The translations under genes were made by a program, and so were the position numbers. 37,804 nt of DNA from Synergistaceae bacterium (lineage in GTDB: Bacteria; Synergistota; Synergistia; Synergistales; Synergistaceae), in the NCBI GenBank assembly GCA_031269915.1, contig JAISYN010000044.1:1-37804 (forward strand), read 5' to 3'. This document shows, one piece after another, positions 1-9,313 of this stretch. Within the stretch, counting starts at the first letter, position 1. Every line of letters starts with the position of its first letter. The notes under the pieces were generated by a model that did no database searches, had not been told where the DNA came from, and worked only from the letters and a program-made list of their open reading frames with translations.

Positions 1-2334
1 CGAGGCTCCCTTTAACGAGTGAGCCAGAGCCATATACATATCAACGTTCATATCCGCCGCGCACCGCTCTATTTGTTCCGCTTTTTCACCGGCGTCCACG
101 CAAAAAGACGCAAGTATATCCAGATATGCCGCAACCGAGCCCCCGGAGTTGTTCAGGCCAGTCTCCACCGACACGCCCGATATCTCAAAAAGCTCAACGC
201 GATCCGCCGCCGCGGACATGTCATGAGCATCGATTTCCACGCTGAGCAATTTCTCTTTCGGAATCCATTTTTGCAAAATAGAGTCCAATCTTTGGATGTC
301 GATGGGTTTGGATAGAAAATCGTTCATGCCGTTTTTAAAAAATATTTCGCGCTGTCCTGAAATCGCGTTAGCGGTAAGGGCTATGATCGGCAGAGCCTTA
401 TAATACCCGTCATCCGGGTCGATGGCGCGTATGACGGACGCCGCCTCAATGCCGTCCATGCCTGGCATCATGTGATCCATGAAAATGATGTCGTAACGGT
501 TCGCGCGCGCGAGATTGACAGCTTCCGCCCCGCTCAGGCAGGTGTGGACCTCCAGACCATAGAGTGACATCAGTTCCTTGGACACCCGGAGGTTGGTTGA
601 AATATCGTCGACTATCAATACTTTCGCTTCCGGGGCTTTAAAACTCGGGCTGTGCTTTCTGAACGTCGCTACGCCCTCGTCTCTGATGCCGTTCAGAATA
701 TTGGCGACGTTAATGCAGAACAGGGGCTTCGTGACGCTGTCTATATCTTTGCAGGCGGAAATGCTGTTCATCTCGACCGTGCTCACGAGCGCTGTACGCG
801 ACAGGCTTTTCCCCATGCAAATCATGCTATCGGCAATGTATTTTGAAGGGACGAACGCGTAATCATATCCGCCATCCTCCAGTTTTCTCGTGAAGTCCGA
901 CGGGTTTTGAACAGATTCCACAGTTACGCCGAGGTTATCGAGCGCGTAAAAGAGCGAGTCCAGATAAACCGGGCTCTCCTCGAAAATCAACACCCGCCGG
1001 TTCTCGGCGTCCTCCACTGACGCAAGTTTTTTATAACAGTCCGCGGGTAACGTCTGTACTATCGTCGCCGTAAACGTCGAACCGCGCCCGTATTCGCTCT
1101 CCACTGAAACCTCCCCGCCCATCGCGCGGCAGAGACTGCGCGTTATGGCAAGGCCGAGACCCGTCCCTTCCACTTCCCTCATGCCGGTGTTCTCGATCCG
1201 CACAAAGTCTCCGAAAAGCCTGCCGATATCGGCAGGCTTTATGCCGACGCCGCTGTCCCCGACGATAAATTCAAGGCGGATATCTCCGGTTCCCTCTTTT
1301 TCGAATCTGACATCCAATGATATATGCCCCGAATAAGTGTACTTGACAGCGTTAGAGAGAAGATTCAACAGAATCTGTTTCGTATGGAGATCGTCGCCGA
1401 TCAACTGCTCCGGAATATTGCTGTCCACCTTCACTGAAAAAGCGATCGGCTTATTCGACAGCCGAACTCGGGTCAAATTCACGACGTCATATATCAGGGA
1501 CGCGAAATAGTATCTTTCGGATACTATGCGCATCTGTCCGGCCTCGATTTTTGTGAAGTCGAGAACATCGTTGATGATCACGAGCAGGTTGTTTCCGGCC
1601 TGCTGAATGGTGGAAACATATTCGAACATGCCGCGGGGGATATCTTTGTGCGAGATGAGTTCGGACATACCGATGATCGTATTCAGCGGAGTGCGCATCT
1701 CATGACTCATACGCGCAAGAAAGGCCGATTTGGCCTCATTGGCGTAATCGGCCTCCAGTTTGGCATCCATAAGTTCCGTTATATCATGGAAAAACACCAT
1801 AAAACCCATGGGCTCGCCATTTTTGCCCGTCGTTGGAGCAACCTGTATGCTGTAAATATTCTCGACGCCGTCACGGTTAAAATCCACGGTTTCGGTAAAT
1901 TTAACGACGCGGTTTTCTTCGTATAGGCTGGGGATAACCGTTCCCATCATCTCCGCAAATTCATGTTTCGTATATAAGGCGAACAACTCGCTGTAGTGCA
2001 GCCCGCGAATCATACCGACAGCCGGGATATTGCATCCGAGCAAAAACGAGTCGGTGCAGTATGATATCCGGCCCTCTCTGTCGAACATCAAGATGATGTT
2101 CGGGGAATTTTGCATAATCAGGTCGATAAAGTGCCCGAGTTCAGAGTACTTGACCGCCACGGCGCGGTTTAAATTGGCGGAGGCCTCCGACATTTTCCGA
2201 TTGCGTTCCAACTTTATCCGCAGGAGTTCCAATTCGCGCTCCTTGCGCCTATATTTCATGCGAAGTTGTTCATATTCGCCGCGCAGCGCTTCAAATTCCG
2301 AGCTTTTCCGCCCGTCCAGGCGTTCCTGAAACAT
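1..2334 (-). CDS. Hybrid sensor histidine kinase (coiled coil - PAS - HisKA/HATPase - receiver - start of an HPt-like domain), 3' end beyond the window
   Basis: Translated by hand from the minus strand, ATG at 2334; open to position 1 so missing from the ORF track. Motifs: FLARMSHEMRTPLNTIIGMSEL (H box), LLNLLSNAVKYT (N box), GDSGVGI and GTGLGLAIT (G boxes), receiver VLIVDDISTN...DIIFMDHMMPGMDGIEA...ALTANA...LSKPID, then MALAHSLKGAS typical of HPt. Confidence 0.93.
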   Translation of the reverse strand, partial: MFQERLDGRKSSEFEALRGEYEQLRMKYRRKERELELLRIKLERNRKMSEASANLNRAVAVKYSELGHFIDLIMQNSPNIILMFDREGRISYCTDSFLLGCNIPAVGMIRGLHYSELFALYTKHEFAEMMGTVIPSLYEENRVVKFTETVDFNRDGVENIYSIQVAPTTGKNGEPMGFMVFFHDITELMDAKLEADYANEAKSAFLARMSHEMRTPLNTIIGMSELISHKDIPRGMFEYVSTIQQAGNNLLVIINDVLDFTKIEAGQMRIVSERYYFASLIYDVVNLTRVRLSNKPIAFSVKVDSNIPEQLIGDDLHTKQILLNLLSNAVKYTYSGHISLDVRFEKEGTGDIRLEFIVGDSGVGIKPADIGRLFGDFVRIENTGMREVEGTGLGLAITRSLCRAMGGEVSVESEYGRGSTFTATIVQTLPADCYKKLASVEDAENRRVLIFEESPVYLDSLFYALDNLGVTVESVQNPSDFTRKLEDGGYDYAFVPSKYIADSMICMGKSLSRTALVSTVEMNSISACKDIDSVTKPLFCINVANILNGIRDEGVATFRKHSPSFKAPEAKVLIVDDISTNLRVSKELMSLYGLEVHTCLSGAEAVNLARANRYDIIFMDHMMPGMDGIEAASVIRAIDPDDGYYKALPIIALTANAISGQREIFFKNGMNDFLSKPIDIQRLDSILQKWIPKEKLLSVEIDAHDMSAAADRVELFEISGVSVETGLNNSGGSVAAYLDILASFCVDAGEKAEQIERCAADMNVDMYMALAHSLKGAS

Positions 2335-2351
2335 AATCAATTCTCACCGCC

Positions 2352-3518
2352 TCAAAAAACGCAGATGGTAAAAGTATTGCTGTGGGCGCGGTTTATCCTC
2401 CTGCCCTCATCATTGTAAACAGGGCATATCTCCCCGCCGGAATAGGCCATCAGGTAAGAAATTTCCCGATCCTTCATCCCGGAGACGACCATCTCCATTT
2501 CGGCGGATTGATCGTACATCAGAGCAAAATAGCGGCCCACACAGGAAAAAATCAGCGCCGTACGATATTGGGCTTCATCGAGAGCATCCTCCAGAGTATT
2601 GGAGGACGTCGCAACTATCTCCTCGGGAGAGAACATACCCACGGCGAGAGTAGAGCCGACAGGGACCTTTCTGGAGCACACGGCGTAACCTTCCGGCGTC
2701 ATGGCGAACATGGAGGCTATTACCGGCTCGGAGGCGCCGTTGTAATCAGCGATGAGAGGAAACGAGTTGATGCCGTCTATGCCGCCGTTTTCGTTTTTGG
2801 CAAGCCCCAACGACATGAGAAATTCTATCATCGATTTGCCGTTGATCGATTGAATCAGGTTGCCGTTCGATGCGGTTACCGTGCCCTCTTCCGGGAATAT
2901 TTTGTCGTCGGAAATGGTTCCCGTATAGAAACGCGGCGCCGCGCCTCCATAGAACAGAAGCAACGCGACTCGGTCGCGCCAGGCTTCGCCGTTAAATATC
3001 ACGTACGACTCATGGTAATCAGCGTTGTGATCCACTGGCAGAGCGCCGAAAATTGGCAGGCCGCCAGTGATCTCGTCCATGCTCTCGACAAAGAAATCAC
3101 TGCCGGCGTTAAAAAGAAGCGGAAAGAAGCTGAATATCAATGACGGGCGATCGTTCCGGCTCCGCGCCGCTTCGTCATAAAAACGCCTCAACACGGAAGT
3201 ATCCTTTCCCAGCACCGGCTCGGAGAATCCTGTAACGAATTCCGTCTCATCGCTCGTGAGCACCATGACGCACAGCATCGTTTCGCCGCATTGCCCCGCG
3301 CTTGCGCAGGCAATGGTGGTGACCCCGAGTACATCGAATGGAAGCGCGTCGCATATGGCCCTCACGACGCCTGTCTTGATGAAATCGGCAAAACACGACA
3401 TAATCCCCACCGTGTTCTTCAGAAGTCTGCCTTTGTAATCAAGCCGCTCAACGAGTTCTTTTACCGCAAGTTCCGTGTCGTCTATCTCGGCTGTACACGC
3501 TGAAAAAGATTTAATCAT
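2352..3518 (-). CDS. FIST N/C domain sensory protein
   Basis: ORF 388 aa; FIST-like pattern (DVLGVTTIACASAGQCGE, GGLPIFGALPVDHN, AVGMFSPEEIVATSS, SCVGRYFAL...E). Confidence 0.8.
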   Translation of the reverse strand: MIKSFSACTAEIDDTELAVKELVERLDYKGRLLKNTVGIMSCFADFIKTGVVRAICDALPFDVLGVTTIACASAGQCGETMLCVMVLTSDETEFVTGFSEPVLGKDTSVLRRFYDEAARSRNDRPSLIFSFFPLLFNAGSDFFVESMDEITGGLPIFGALPVDHNADYHESYVIFNGEAWRDRVALLLFYGGAAPRFYTGTISDDKIFPEEGTVTASNGNLIQSINGKSMIEFLMSLGLAKNENGGIDGINSFPLIADYNGASEPVIASMFAMTPEGYAVCSRKVPVGSTLAVGMFSPEEIVATSSNTLEDALDEAQYRTALIFSCVGRYFALMYDQSAEMEMVVSGMKDREISYLMAYSGGEICPVYNDEGRRINRAHSNTFTICVF

Positions 3519-3530
3519 GACTTACCTCCA

Positions 3531-4958
3531 TTATGAAAGTGCCGCCGCCCGACTGTACATATCCATGTATTCCTGCGCCGCCGCCGCCCAGCCGTTGTCG
3601 CAGCGCATCGCGCGCAAAACCATACAAGCCCAGCCGTCCCCGCCGCCATAATACAGGTTCCTGGCGCGCAGACAGGCCGAAAGCATATCCCTGGAATCAT
3701 ACGCGGCAAATGTAAAACCGTTGCCGCGGCCATCCGAATTTTCACGGACGGTGTCGCGAAGCCCTCCTGTTTCACGAACGACAGGCACGGTTCCATAGCG
3801 GAGCGCGGCCATCTGCCCAAAACCGCAGGGTTCAGTTCTGCTCGGCATCAGAAAAATATCGCTTCCGGCATATATAATGCGCGCCAGCGCTTCCGAATCG
3901 CCAATGTGGGCGCCGGCCTCCCCGCGCCGGCGGATGGCGAGTTCCGTAAAAAATTTTTCATATTTCCCGTCGCCCGAACCTACGATCGCAAGCTGGACCC
4001 CGAGGTCGATCATCTCGTCCGCGACCGGCATTATGAGGTCGAGGCCCTTGTCCTCAGTAAAATCCGAGACCATGCCAATGACCGGCGAGGGGCCTTCCTC
4101 AAGGCCAAATTCCTCCCGCAGGGCCTTTTTACAGGCGGATTTCCCCTCAGATATGTTATTTACGCAGTAATTGGCAGGGATATACGGGTCTGTCAAGGGG
4201 TTATAATCGCTGATGTCGATTCCGCCGAGTATCCCATGGATTTTGTGTTGTTTTTTTTGAAGAAAGTCGTCCAGACCGCAACCGTATGCCGGGTCCAGCA
4301 GCTCTCCCGCGTAGGACGGCGAAAGCGTGCTGACGAGATCGCTCGCCTCTATCGCGCCTTTCGTGAGATTCACAACGCCGCCGTATTCCAGCACATGCAT
4401 GTCCTCCCTGCCAATGCCGAAAGTCCCTTCGAGTATATTGGTGGGCGCCGTATATTGCCGCTTGATGTCGTGGATGGTAAATATCGCCTTCAATCGGGCA
4501 AACTTCCCGATATTCCGGTAAAACAGGTTTAGATATATCGGAACGAGCGCCGTTTGCCAGCCGTTGCAATGAAGAATATCCGGACCGAGCCTAGTATGGA
4601 AAAGCATTTCGAGAATGGCGCGGGAAAAAAAAGCGAATCGCTCGCCGTCGTCATAAAACCCGTAAAGCCCAAGCCGCTTGAAGTAGTATTCATTGTCAAG
4701 AAAATACCACGTCATGTCCCGCCAATTCAATTCGAACAAACCGCAGTATTGATTGCGCCAGCCCACAGGAACGGTAAAACTGGTGATATATTTCAGTTTT
4801 CCGCGCCATTCGGCGCTTAAATCCCCATATAACGGCAAAACCGCGCTGACCGCCGCGCCGCGCCGGTGCAACGCGGCCGGCAGCCCTCCTGTCATAACGC
4901 CGTCGCTGTCCGAAACAAAGAAAGGATGCGCCTCACTTGCCGCAAACAGGATTTGCAT
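3531..4958 (-). CDS. Glycogen/starch synthase-like glycosyltransferase (GT5 fold), divergent active site
   Basis: ORF 475 aa; MQILFAASEAHPFF, GLYGFYDDGERFAFFSRA, HCNGWQTALVPIYL, FLMPSRTEPCGFGQMAALRYGTVPVVRETGGLRDTV. Homology clear; see finding on missing residues. Confidence 0.85.
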   Translation of the reverse strand: MQILFAASEAHPFFVSDSDGVMTGGLPAALHRRGAAVSAVLPLYGDLSAEWRGKLKYITSFTVPVGWRNQYCGLFELNWRDMTWYFLDNEYYFKRLGLYGFYDDGERFAFFSRAILEMLFHTRLGPDILHCNGWQTALVPIYLNLFYRNIGKFARLKAIFTIHDIKRQYTAPTNILEGTFGIGREDMHVLEYGGVVNLTKGAIEASDLVSTLSPSYAGELLDPAYGCGLDDFLQKKQHKIHGILGGIDISDYNPLTDPYIPANYCVNNISEGKSACKKALREEFGLEEGPSPVIGMVSDFTEDKGLDLIMPVADEMIDLGVQLAIVGSGDGKYEKFFTELAIRRRGEAGAHIGDSEALARIIYAGSDIFLMPSRTEPCGFGQMAALRYGTVPVVRETGGLRDTVRENSDGRGNGFTFAAYDSRDMLSACLRARNLYYGGGDGWACMVLRAMRCDNGWAAAAQEYMDMYSRAAALS

Positions 4959-5019
4959 GGGAGGTCTCCTTCCATGACTTCATCTTGCCGCGTTCAGGGG
5001 AACGGCGTCCGCCCGGCCG

Positions 5020-6084
5020 TCATTCCGAACATGGGAATCTGGCGGACGCGGCCTCAAACACTTCTTCGAGGGCTGGATCAAAGTGGCTGCCGAAAGAGTC
5101 ATGAATAATCCGCGCGGCCTGTTCTCTGGGAAACGCTTTCTTATACGGACGTTCGGATATCAGCGCGTCGTACACATCGGCAATAGCCATCAAACGTCCC
5201 TGCAAGGGGATATCCTCTCCGGAAAGGCTGTAAGGATAGCCGGAACCGTCCCATTTTTCATGATGCGTGCCCGCCATGATTTTCGCGTGCGTTAAAAACG
5301 CGCTTTCTCTGGTGTTTTGTTGTATCCTGTCGATTATCTTTTCGCCGAACGCGGCGTGTTTCTTCATTTCATCAAATTCTTCCCTGGTAAGTTTGTCGGG
5401 TTTCAGAAGAATGTTGTCATGGATGGATATCTTACCGACATCATGGAGCTGGGACGACTGAAGGAAGAGTTCGATGTCCCATGACCGCAGTTCGTCGAGG
5501 TAGACGCCGATCCTGAACATTTCCTCCGTCAGGATGCGCAGGGTCTGCGCGGTACGGGTGACATGCATGCCCGTAACGTCATCCCGGCGCTCCACCAGTT
5601 CGCTCACCGTCGAAAGGATAGCTCCCTGCAGTTCGACGATCTCGCTCATTTTCGCCTCCACCAGCTTTTCGAGGTTGGCGTTGATATATTTCAATTCATT
5701 CTTCTGCGATTCGATGAGCATGTGTATTTTGACCCGCTTCAGCAGCAACTGCGGGGTGAAGGGTTTGATGATATAATCCACGGCGCCGAGGGAAAGGCCC
5801 TCCAATTCGCTCACCGCGTCCGCTTTTGACGTGAGGAATATGACGGGTATGTCGTTCGTCCTTCCGTCGGCCTTCAGCTCTATTATCGCTTCGTACCCCC
5901 CGATTTCCGGCATGAGTACGTCGAGCAGAATCAGATCGGGAAGGATATTCTTGAGGATCAGGTGCATTTTAGCCACGCTTGGAACGGTGAAAACATCAAA
6001 CACACTTATTAAGGCATTCCTGGCCATTTTCAGGTTGACGGGGTTGTCATCCACGATAAGCACTTTTTTCCTGTCGTCAGACAT
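5020..6084 (-). CDS. Response regulator with HD-GYP output domain (putative c-di-GMP phosphodiesterase)
   Basis: Receiver VLIVDDNPVNLKMA...LILLDVLMPEIGGYE...PVIFLTSK...IIKPF; QLHDVGKISI, THHEKWDGSGYP, RLMAIADVYDALISERPYKKAF. Confidence 0.93.
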   Translation of the reverse strand: MSDDRKKVLIVDDNPVNLKMARNALISVFDVFTVPSVAKMHLILKNILPDLILLDVLMPEIGGYEAIIELKADGRTNDIPVIFLTSKADAVSELEGLSLGAVDYIIKPFTPQLLLKRVKIHMLIESQKNELKYINANLEKLVEAKMSEIVELQGAILSTVSELVERRDDVTGMHVTRTAQTLRILTEEMFRIGVYLDELRSWDIELFLQSSQLHDVGKISIHDNILLKPDKLTREEFDEMKKHAAFGEKIIDRIQQNTRESAFLTHAKIMAGTHHEKWDGSGYPYSLSGEDIPLQGRLMAIADVYDALISERPYKKAFPREQAARIIHDSFGSHFDPALEEVFEAASARFPCSE

Positions 6085-6168
6085 AGGGCAACACCTGCCA
6101 TATCCTACTTATTTGGTATTTATCTCTTTCAGTTCGTTATCGTGCAAATAACTGTTACGATGATTGAG

Positions 6169-6177
6169 ATTATATCA
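6169..6177 (-). promoter_or_regulatory. Candidate extended -10 promoter element for the HD-GYP operon
   Basis: Minus strand reads TGATATAAT (TG-N-TATAAT), about 85 nt upstream of the 6084 start. Confidence 0.4.
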
Positions 6178-6498
6178 CTTAGTAACCTGCAATAGAGCAG
6201 GTATTTCATGGTTATTTAAGAGACAGGGCGGAGGGCTGGCATTCCAGCACTCCGCGGGTGATAGGGTTTATGAAAGGATTGTTCTATCAGGTATTATCCA
6301 TTTTAGCCTGTTTATCGCTTATTTCATCCGTATGATTGCCTGCGGCGGGACACGGGAAAATACCTTTTCTGAGGCTCACGCTAAAACCAAGGGAAACTTA
6401 TGGAATTAAACTCATAGGTTATTCTCACTTGAAAACGCACAACCGCAGCAAATGTCATACTCATCGTTGAATTTTTGATTTTTTTTTGTACAAATTTC

Positions 6499-6527
6499 TT
6501 GACAAGATTGCCGCATAGTGATTATAT
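6499..6527 (+). promoter_or_regulatory. Candidate sigma70-type promoter for the pil operon
   Basis: TTGACA (6499-6504), 17-nt spacer, TTATAT (6522-6527), about 50 nt upstream of the ATG at 6578; SD-like GGAGGA at 6563. Confidence 0.5.
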
Positions 6528-6577
6528 CCTTGTATAATTAAAGTAACGATGGCACTGCGATCGGAGGAATCGCCAAA

Positions 6578-7540
6578 ATGGCCTTGTTTGGTGGGAAAAG
6601 CGGGAAAACCCGCGGCGGCCTTTTTATTTTCGGAGGCATGATGCAGTATGTGGTGCTTTCCAGACAGGGAGGAAAGACTTATAGGCTGGAGGAGTGCATT
6701 GACGCGCCGTACGACGTCGGTGTTTCGGGTGGTGATATATTAGCGAATCAGGATGTCATAGAGCAAAACCTGAAAAATCTTAAAAAACAAGTGGGACGCC
6801 ACTGGGCTGACAAGGTATACGCGGGCATCCAATCCAAGGACGTGCTGTTGCGCACCGTAGAATTGCCGATAATGGAGCTTGCCGACATTAAAGAGTCGTT
6901 TCGCTTTGAATTCGACAAGTTTTTCCCCATTCCGGTCGAAGATGCCGTCTATGACGTGGCTCTTGTGGACAGACCGGGCGGGGACGACGCGGTGTCGGAG
7001 GCTACCGTCCAGTGTATCGCGGCGGCAGTGCGCGTGACAGCCGTCGAAAACCTTATGCTCGCGGCTGATAAGGTCGGGCTGAAGTTAAGCGGCATCGAAC
7101 CTTCTCCCGTGGCGCTGCTGAGATGTCTGATGGGTCCGGCTTATCAGACCGGTTTTAACGTCTATGCTCTGGCAGGATTGGTCAGCAGTGTTATAATAGC
7201 TTCATACAGGGATAACGGCATCGTTTACAGGAACACGTCGCACGCGTTTGCCGCGGACGACCCCTCTGGGAGGAATGTGGTCAATTTCACGCGGGATCTT
7301 CAGTCCACGATAAAATTCGCCACAACCCAGATGCGTGGATTTGTGGCCGATAAAGTGTATATAGGCGGTTACGGGCTGTCAAATTCTCATTCTCTGAAAA
7401 GCAGCGTCGAGGATATGGTCAATTCGCCGGTAGAAACCGTCAATCCTTGGGAATTATGGACCATAGGAAATCAACCAAAGCAAACCTACGGCTGGGAAGT
7501 CACGCTGGGGTTAGCTCTGAGACCTGCGGAGGTGAAATAG
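6578..7540 (+). CDS. pilM: PilM-like type IV pilus assembly protein
   Basis: First gene of pilM-N-O-P-Q order; VELPIMELADIKESFRFEFDKFFPIPVEDAVYDV matches the PilM/GspL family pattern. Confidence 0.75.
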   Translation: MALFGGKSGKTRGGLFIFGGMMQYVVLSRQGGKTYRLEECIDAPYDVGVSGGDILANQDVIEQNLKNLKKQVGRHWADKVYAGIQSKDVLLRTVELPIMELADIKESFRFEFDKFFPIPVEDAVYDVALVDRPGGDDAVSEATVQCIAAAVRVTAVENLMLAADKVGLKLSGIEPSPVALLRCLMGPAYQTGFNVYALAGLVSSVIIASYRDNGIVYRNTSHAFAADDPSGRNVVNFTRDLQSTIKFATTQMRGFVADKVYIGGYGLSNSHSLKSSVEDMVNSPVETVNPWELWTIGNQPKQTYGWEVTLGLALRPAEVK

Positions 7541-7543
7541 CGT

Positions 7544-8164
7544 ATGCAGGTTTTATTCGATCTCAGACCTCCTCATATTGTACAGCTCCAATCCCAGAGA
7601 GTGGATATTACGAGGGTTTTGAGCGTTTTATTTTTTGTGATTTTTATATTGATATCGGTTTATAACATCGGCAACATTGCCTACAACTTTCTGGAGGTTC
7701 GGAAGAGTCTTGCCGACGCGACGGGGGAACAGCGATCCGTACAGGATGCAGGCGCGGCGTTCACTATGGAAATAAACAGGCTGCGAGCCATTAAAAATAA
7801 GATCACGGTTTACCTCGAATTCACCAGGGAAGAACTGCCCGCCGTCGAATTCATGAAGGCGTTGGAGGATGCGCTGCCGCCGCAAGGGCTTAAAATTTCG
7901 CAACTGGAAGTACGGCCAAATAACGTGCTGATGATCGGATCCGCCCTCTCCGACAATGAAATAACGATGTTCGCCGCAAATCTGGAGAGACTCAACTATA
8001 TAGTGACGAGGGTCGACTCTCCCGTGACGACGAAATCAACGCTGGGGTCAAAGCAGATATCCGATTTCAGGCTGGCGTGCACGATCAAAAAGGTTCTCGA
8101 TATAGCGAAGAACGATCCGAATCAGCAGGTCTTCATTCCGATTGAAGGGGGTAACGGACAGTGA
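7544..8164 (+). CDS. pilN: PilN-like inner-membrane assembly protein
   Basis: Short cytoplasmic N-terminus, one TM helix, coiled coil, ferredoxin-like periplasmic segment; position after pilM. Confidence 0.72.
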   Translation: MQVLFDLRPPHIVQLQSQRVDITRVLSVLFFVIFILISVYNIGNIAYNFLEVRKSLADATGEQRSVQDAGAAFTMEINRLRAIKNKITVYLEFTREELPAVEFMKALEDALPPQGLKISQLEVRPNNVLMIGSALSDNEITMFAANLERLNYIVTRVDSPVTTKSTLGSKQISDFRLACTIKKVLDIAKNDPNQQVFIPIEGGNGQ

Positions 8165-8676
8165 CGGCGGAAAAACAGCACAAGATGTACGGGGTACTGA
8201 TGGTCGCCGTGGTGATTCTTCTGCTCGCCGCTCAGTACATATTGCAACGCACGCTGCAGCAGGCAAGCGAAGAACTAATTTCGATTAAGACATCCCTCTC
8301 GTCCGAACAGAGTATGCTCAGTTCGCAGCGTTCGCTGTCGGAAAGATTAAAATCCTTCGAAGTTCTGGCGTCCGGCTATGGCGGTTCAGAACGCCTGTTC
8401 CCCGAGAACCCGCGCGAACTCTTCGCGGCAGTTGGCGGCGTACTGCAGGACTATTCCGTCGAATTCACCCAGAGCAGCTCGAATTTGACGGTAAAACCGG
8501 GTGAAAATTTCACGCTCGCCATCTCTTTCAACGGTCAGTATTACAACGTCATGAAAGCCCTCGCGGCGATCAGGGAGAACAACTACATCATGCGGATAAA
8601 TGAACTGCGGCTCAACGCCGAAAGCAGCGGGGCCGTCAGGGGATCGATGAACATCGTGAGTACGGCGCGGAGCTAG
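8161..8676 (+). CDS. pilO: PilO-like inner-membrane assembly protein
   Basis: GTG start overlapping the pilN stop (GTGA); N-terminal TM helix, coiled coil, then PilO-like domain; synteny. Confidence 0.7.
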   Translation: MTAEKQHKMYGVLMVAVVILLLAAQYILQRTLQQASEELISIKTSLSSEQSMLSSQRSLSERLKSFEVLASGYGGSERLFPENPRELFAAVGGVLQDYSVEFTQSSSNLTVKPGENFTLAISFNGQYYNVMKALAAIRENNYIMRINELRLNAESSGAVRGSMNIVSTARS

Positions 8677-8689
8677 AGGAGGTCTTTCC

Positions 8690-9313
8690 ATGGCTGAGAA
8701 AAGACCGACAGGGGCTTTATCCAAAACGAAACAGAAGATGGGAGGAGAACAGAACACCAAAAAACTCCTCCGCGTCGCTGTTATGCTTTTATGCTGCGCC
8801 GGAAGCGGTTATTTCTTCTGGACGACGGCGCAGTTACTTCAGACCAACGAAATGAATCTTGCCAACGCAGCGATACCCAAACCTCCCGATCCCGCACTCG
8901 AAACGGAAAAGAACGAAGTAGCCGCGGTGGAAGACGGACTGACAAATCTCTCGAAATCTTCCTCCCAGGTTATGCGAATGGCGCTGCTGGCGGAGGTGCA
9001 GCGGAACATTCCTCTTGATTTACCCGTGAGTCTGACTCCCGCGGTCGTTCAGACACCGACAGGGGAAGAAGTGATAGCAGTGGAACCGGATCCTCCCCTT
9101 CTGATGGTCTCGGCCGTGATGATTACGGACGGCGGGCAGGTATCGGTCATCGACGACGGAAACGCGAGGGTGATCAGAAACGGAGCGAAGCTTTTCGACG
9201 ATCAATCGGGAACGGTTCAAGAAATAAAGAGGGAAGGCGTGATTTTCAGATGGAAAGGGAAACGGTATTTAGTCAGAGTCGGAGACTCCGTGCCAGAAAG
9301 GTTAAAACGATGA
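8690..9313 (+). CDS. PilP/GspC-like pilus assembly protein
   Basis: SD GGAGG, N-terminal TM anchor, Pro-rich linker, C-terminal beta-rich HR-like domain (VSAVMITDGGQVSVIDDGNARVIRNGAKLFDDQSGTVQEIKREGVIFRWKGKRYLVRVGD). Confidence 0.6.
   Translation: MAEKRPTGALSKTKQKMGGEQNTKKLLRVAVMLLCCAGSGYFFWTTAQLLQTNEMNLANAAIPKPPDPALETEKNEVAAVEDGLTNLSKSSSQVMRMALLAEVQRNIPLDLPVSLTPAVVQTPTGEEVIAVEPDPPLLMVSAVMITDGGQVSVIDDGNARVIRNGAKLFDDQSGTVQEIKREGVIFRWKGKRYLVRVGDSVPERLKR

Noticed and set aside
2382-3143. 253-aa plus-strand ORF
   Set aside because: Antisense to the FIST gene, which shows clear family motifs; no recognisable domain or ribosome-binding site
6533-6538. TATAAT as the -10 paired with TTGACA at 6499
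   Set aside because: Spacer would be 28 nt; TTATAT at 6522 with a 17-nt spacer fits better
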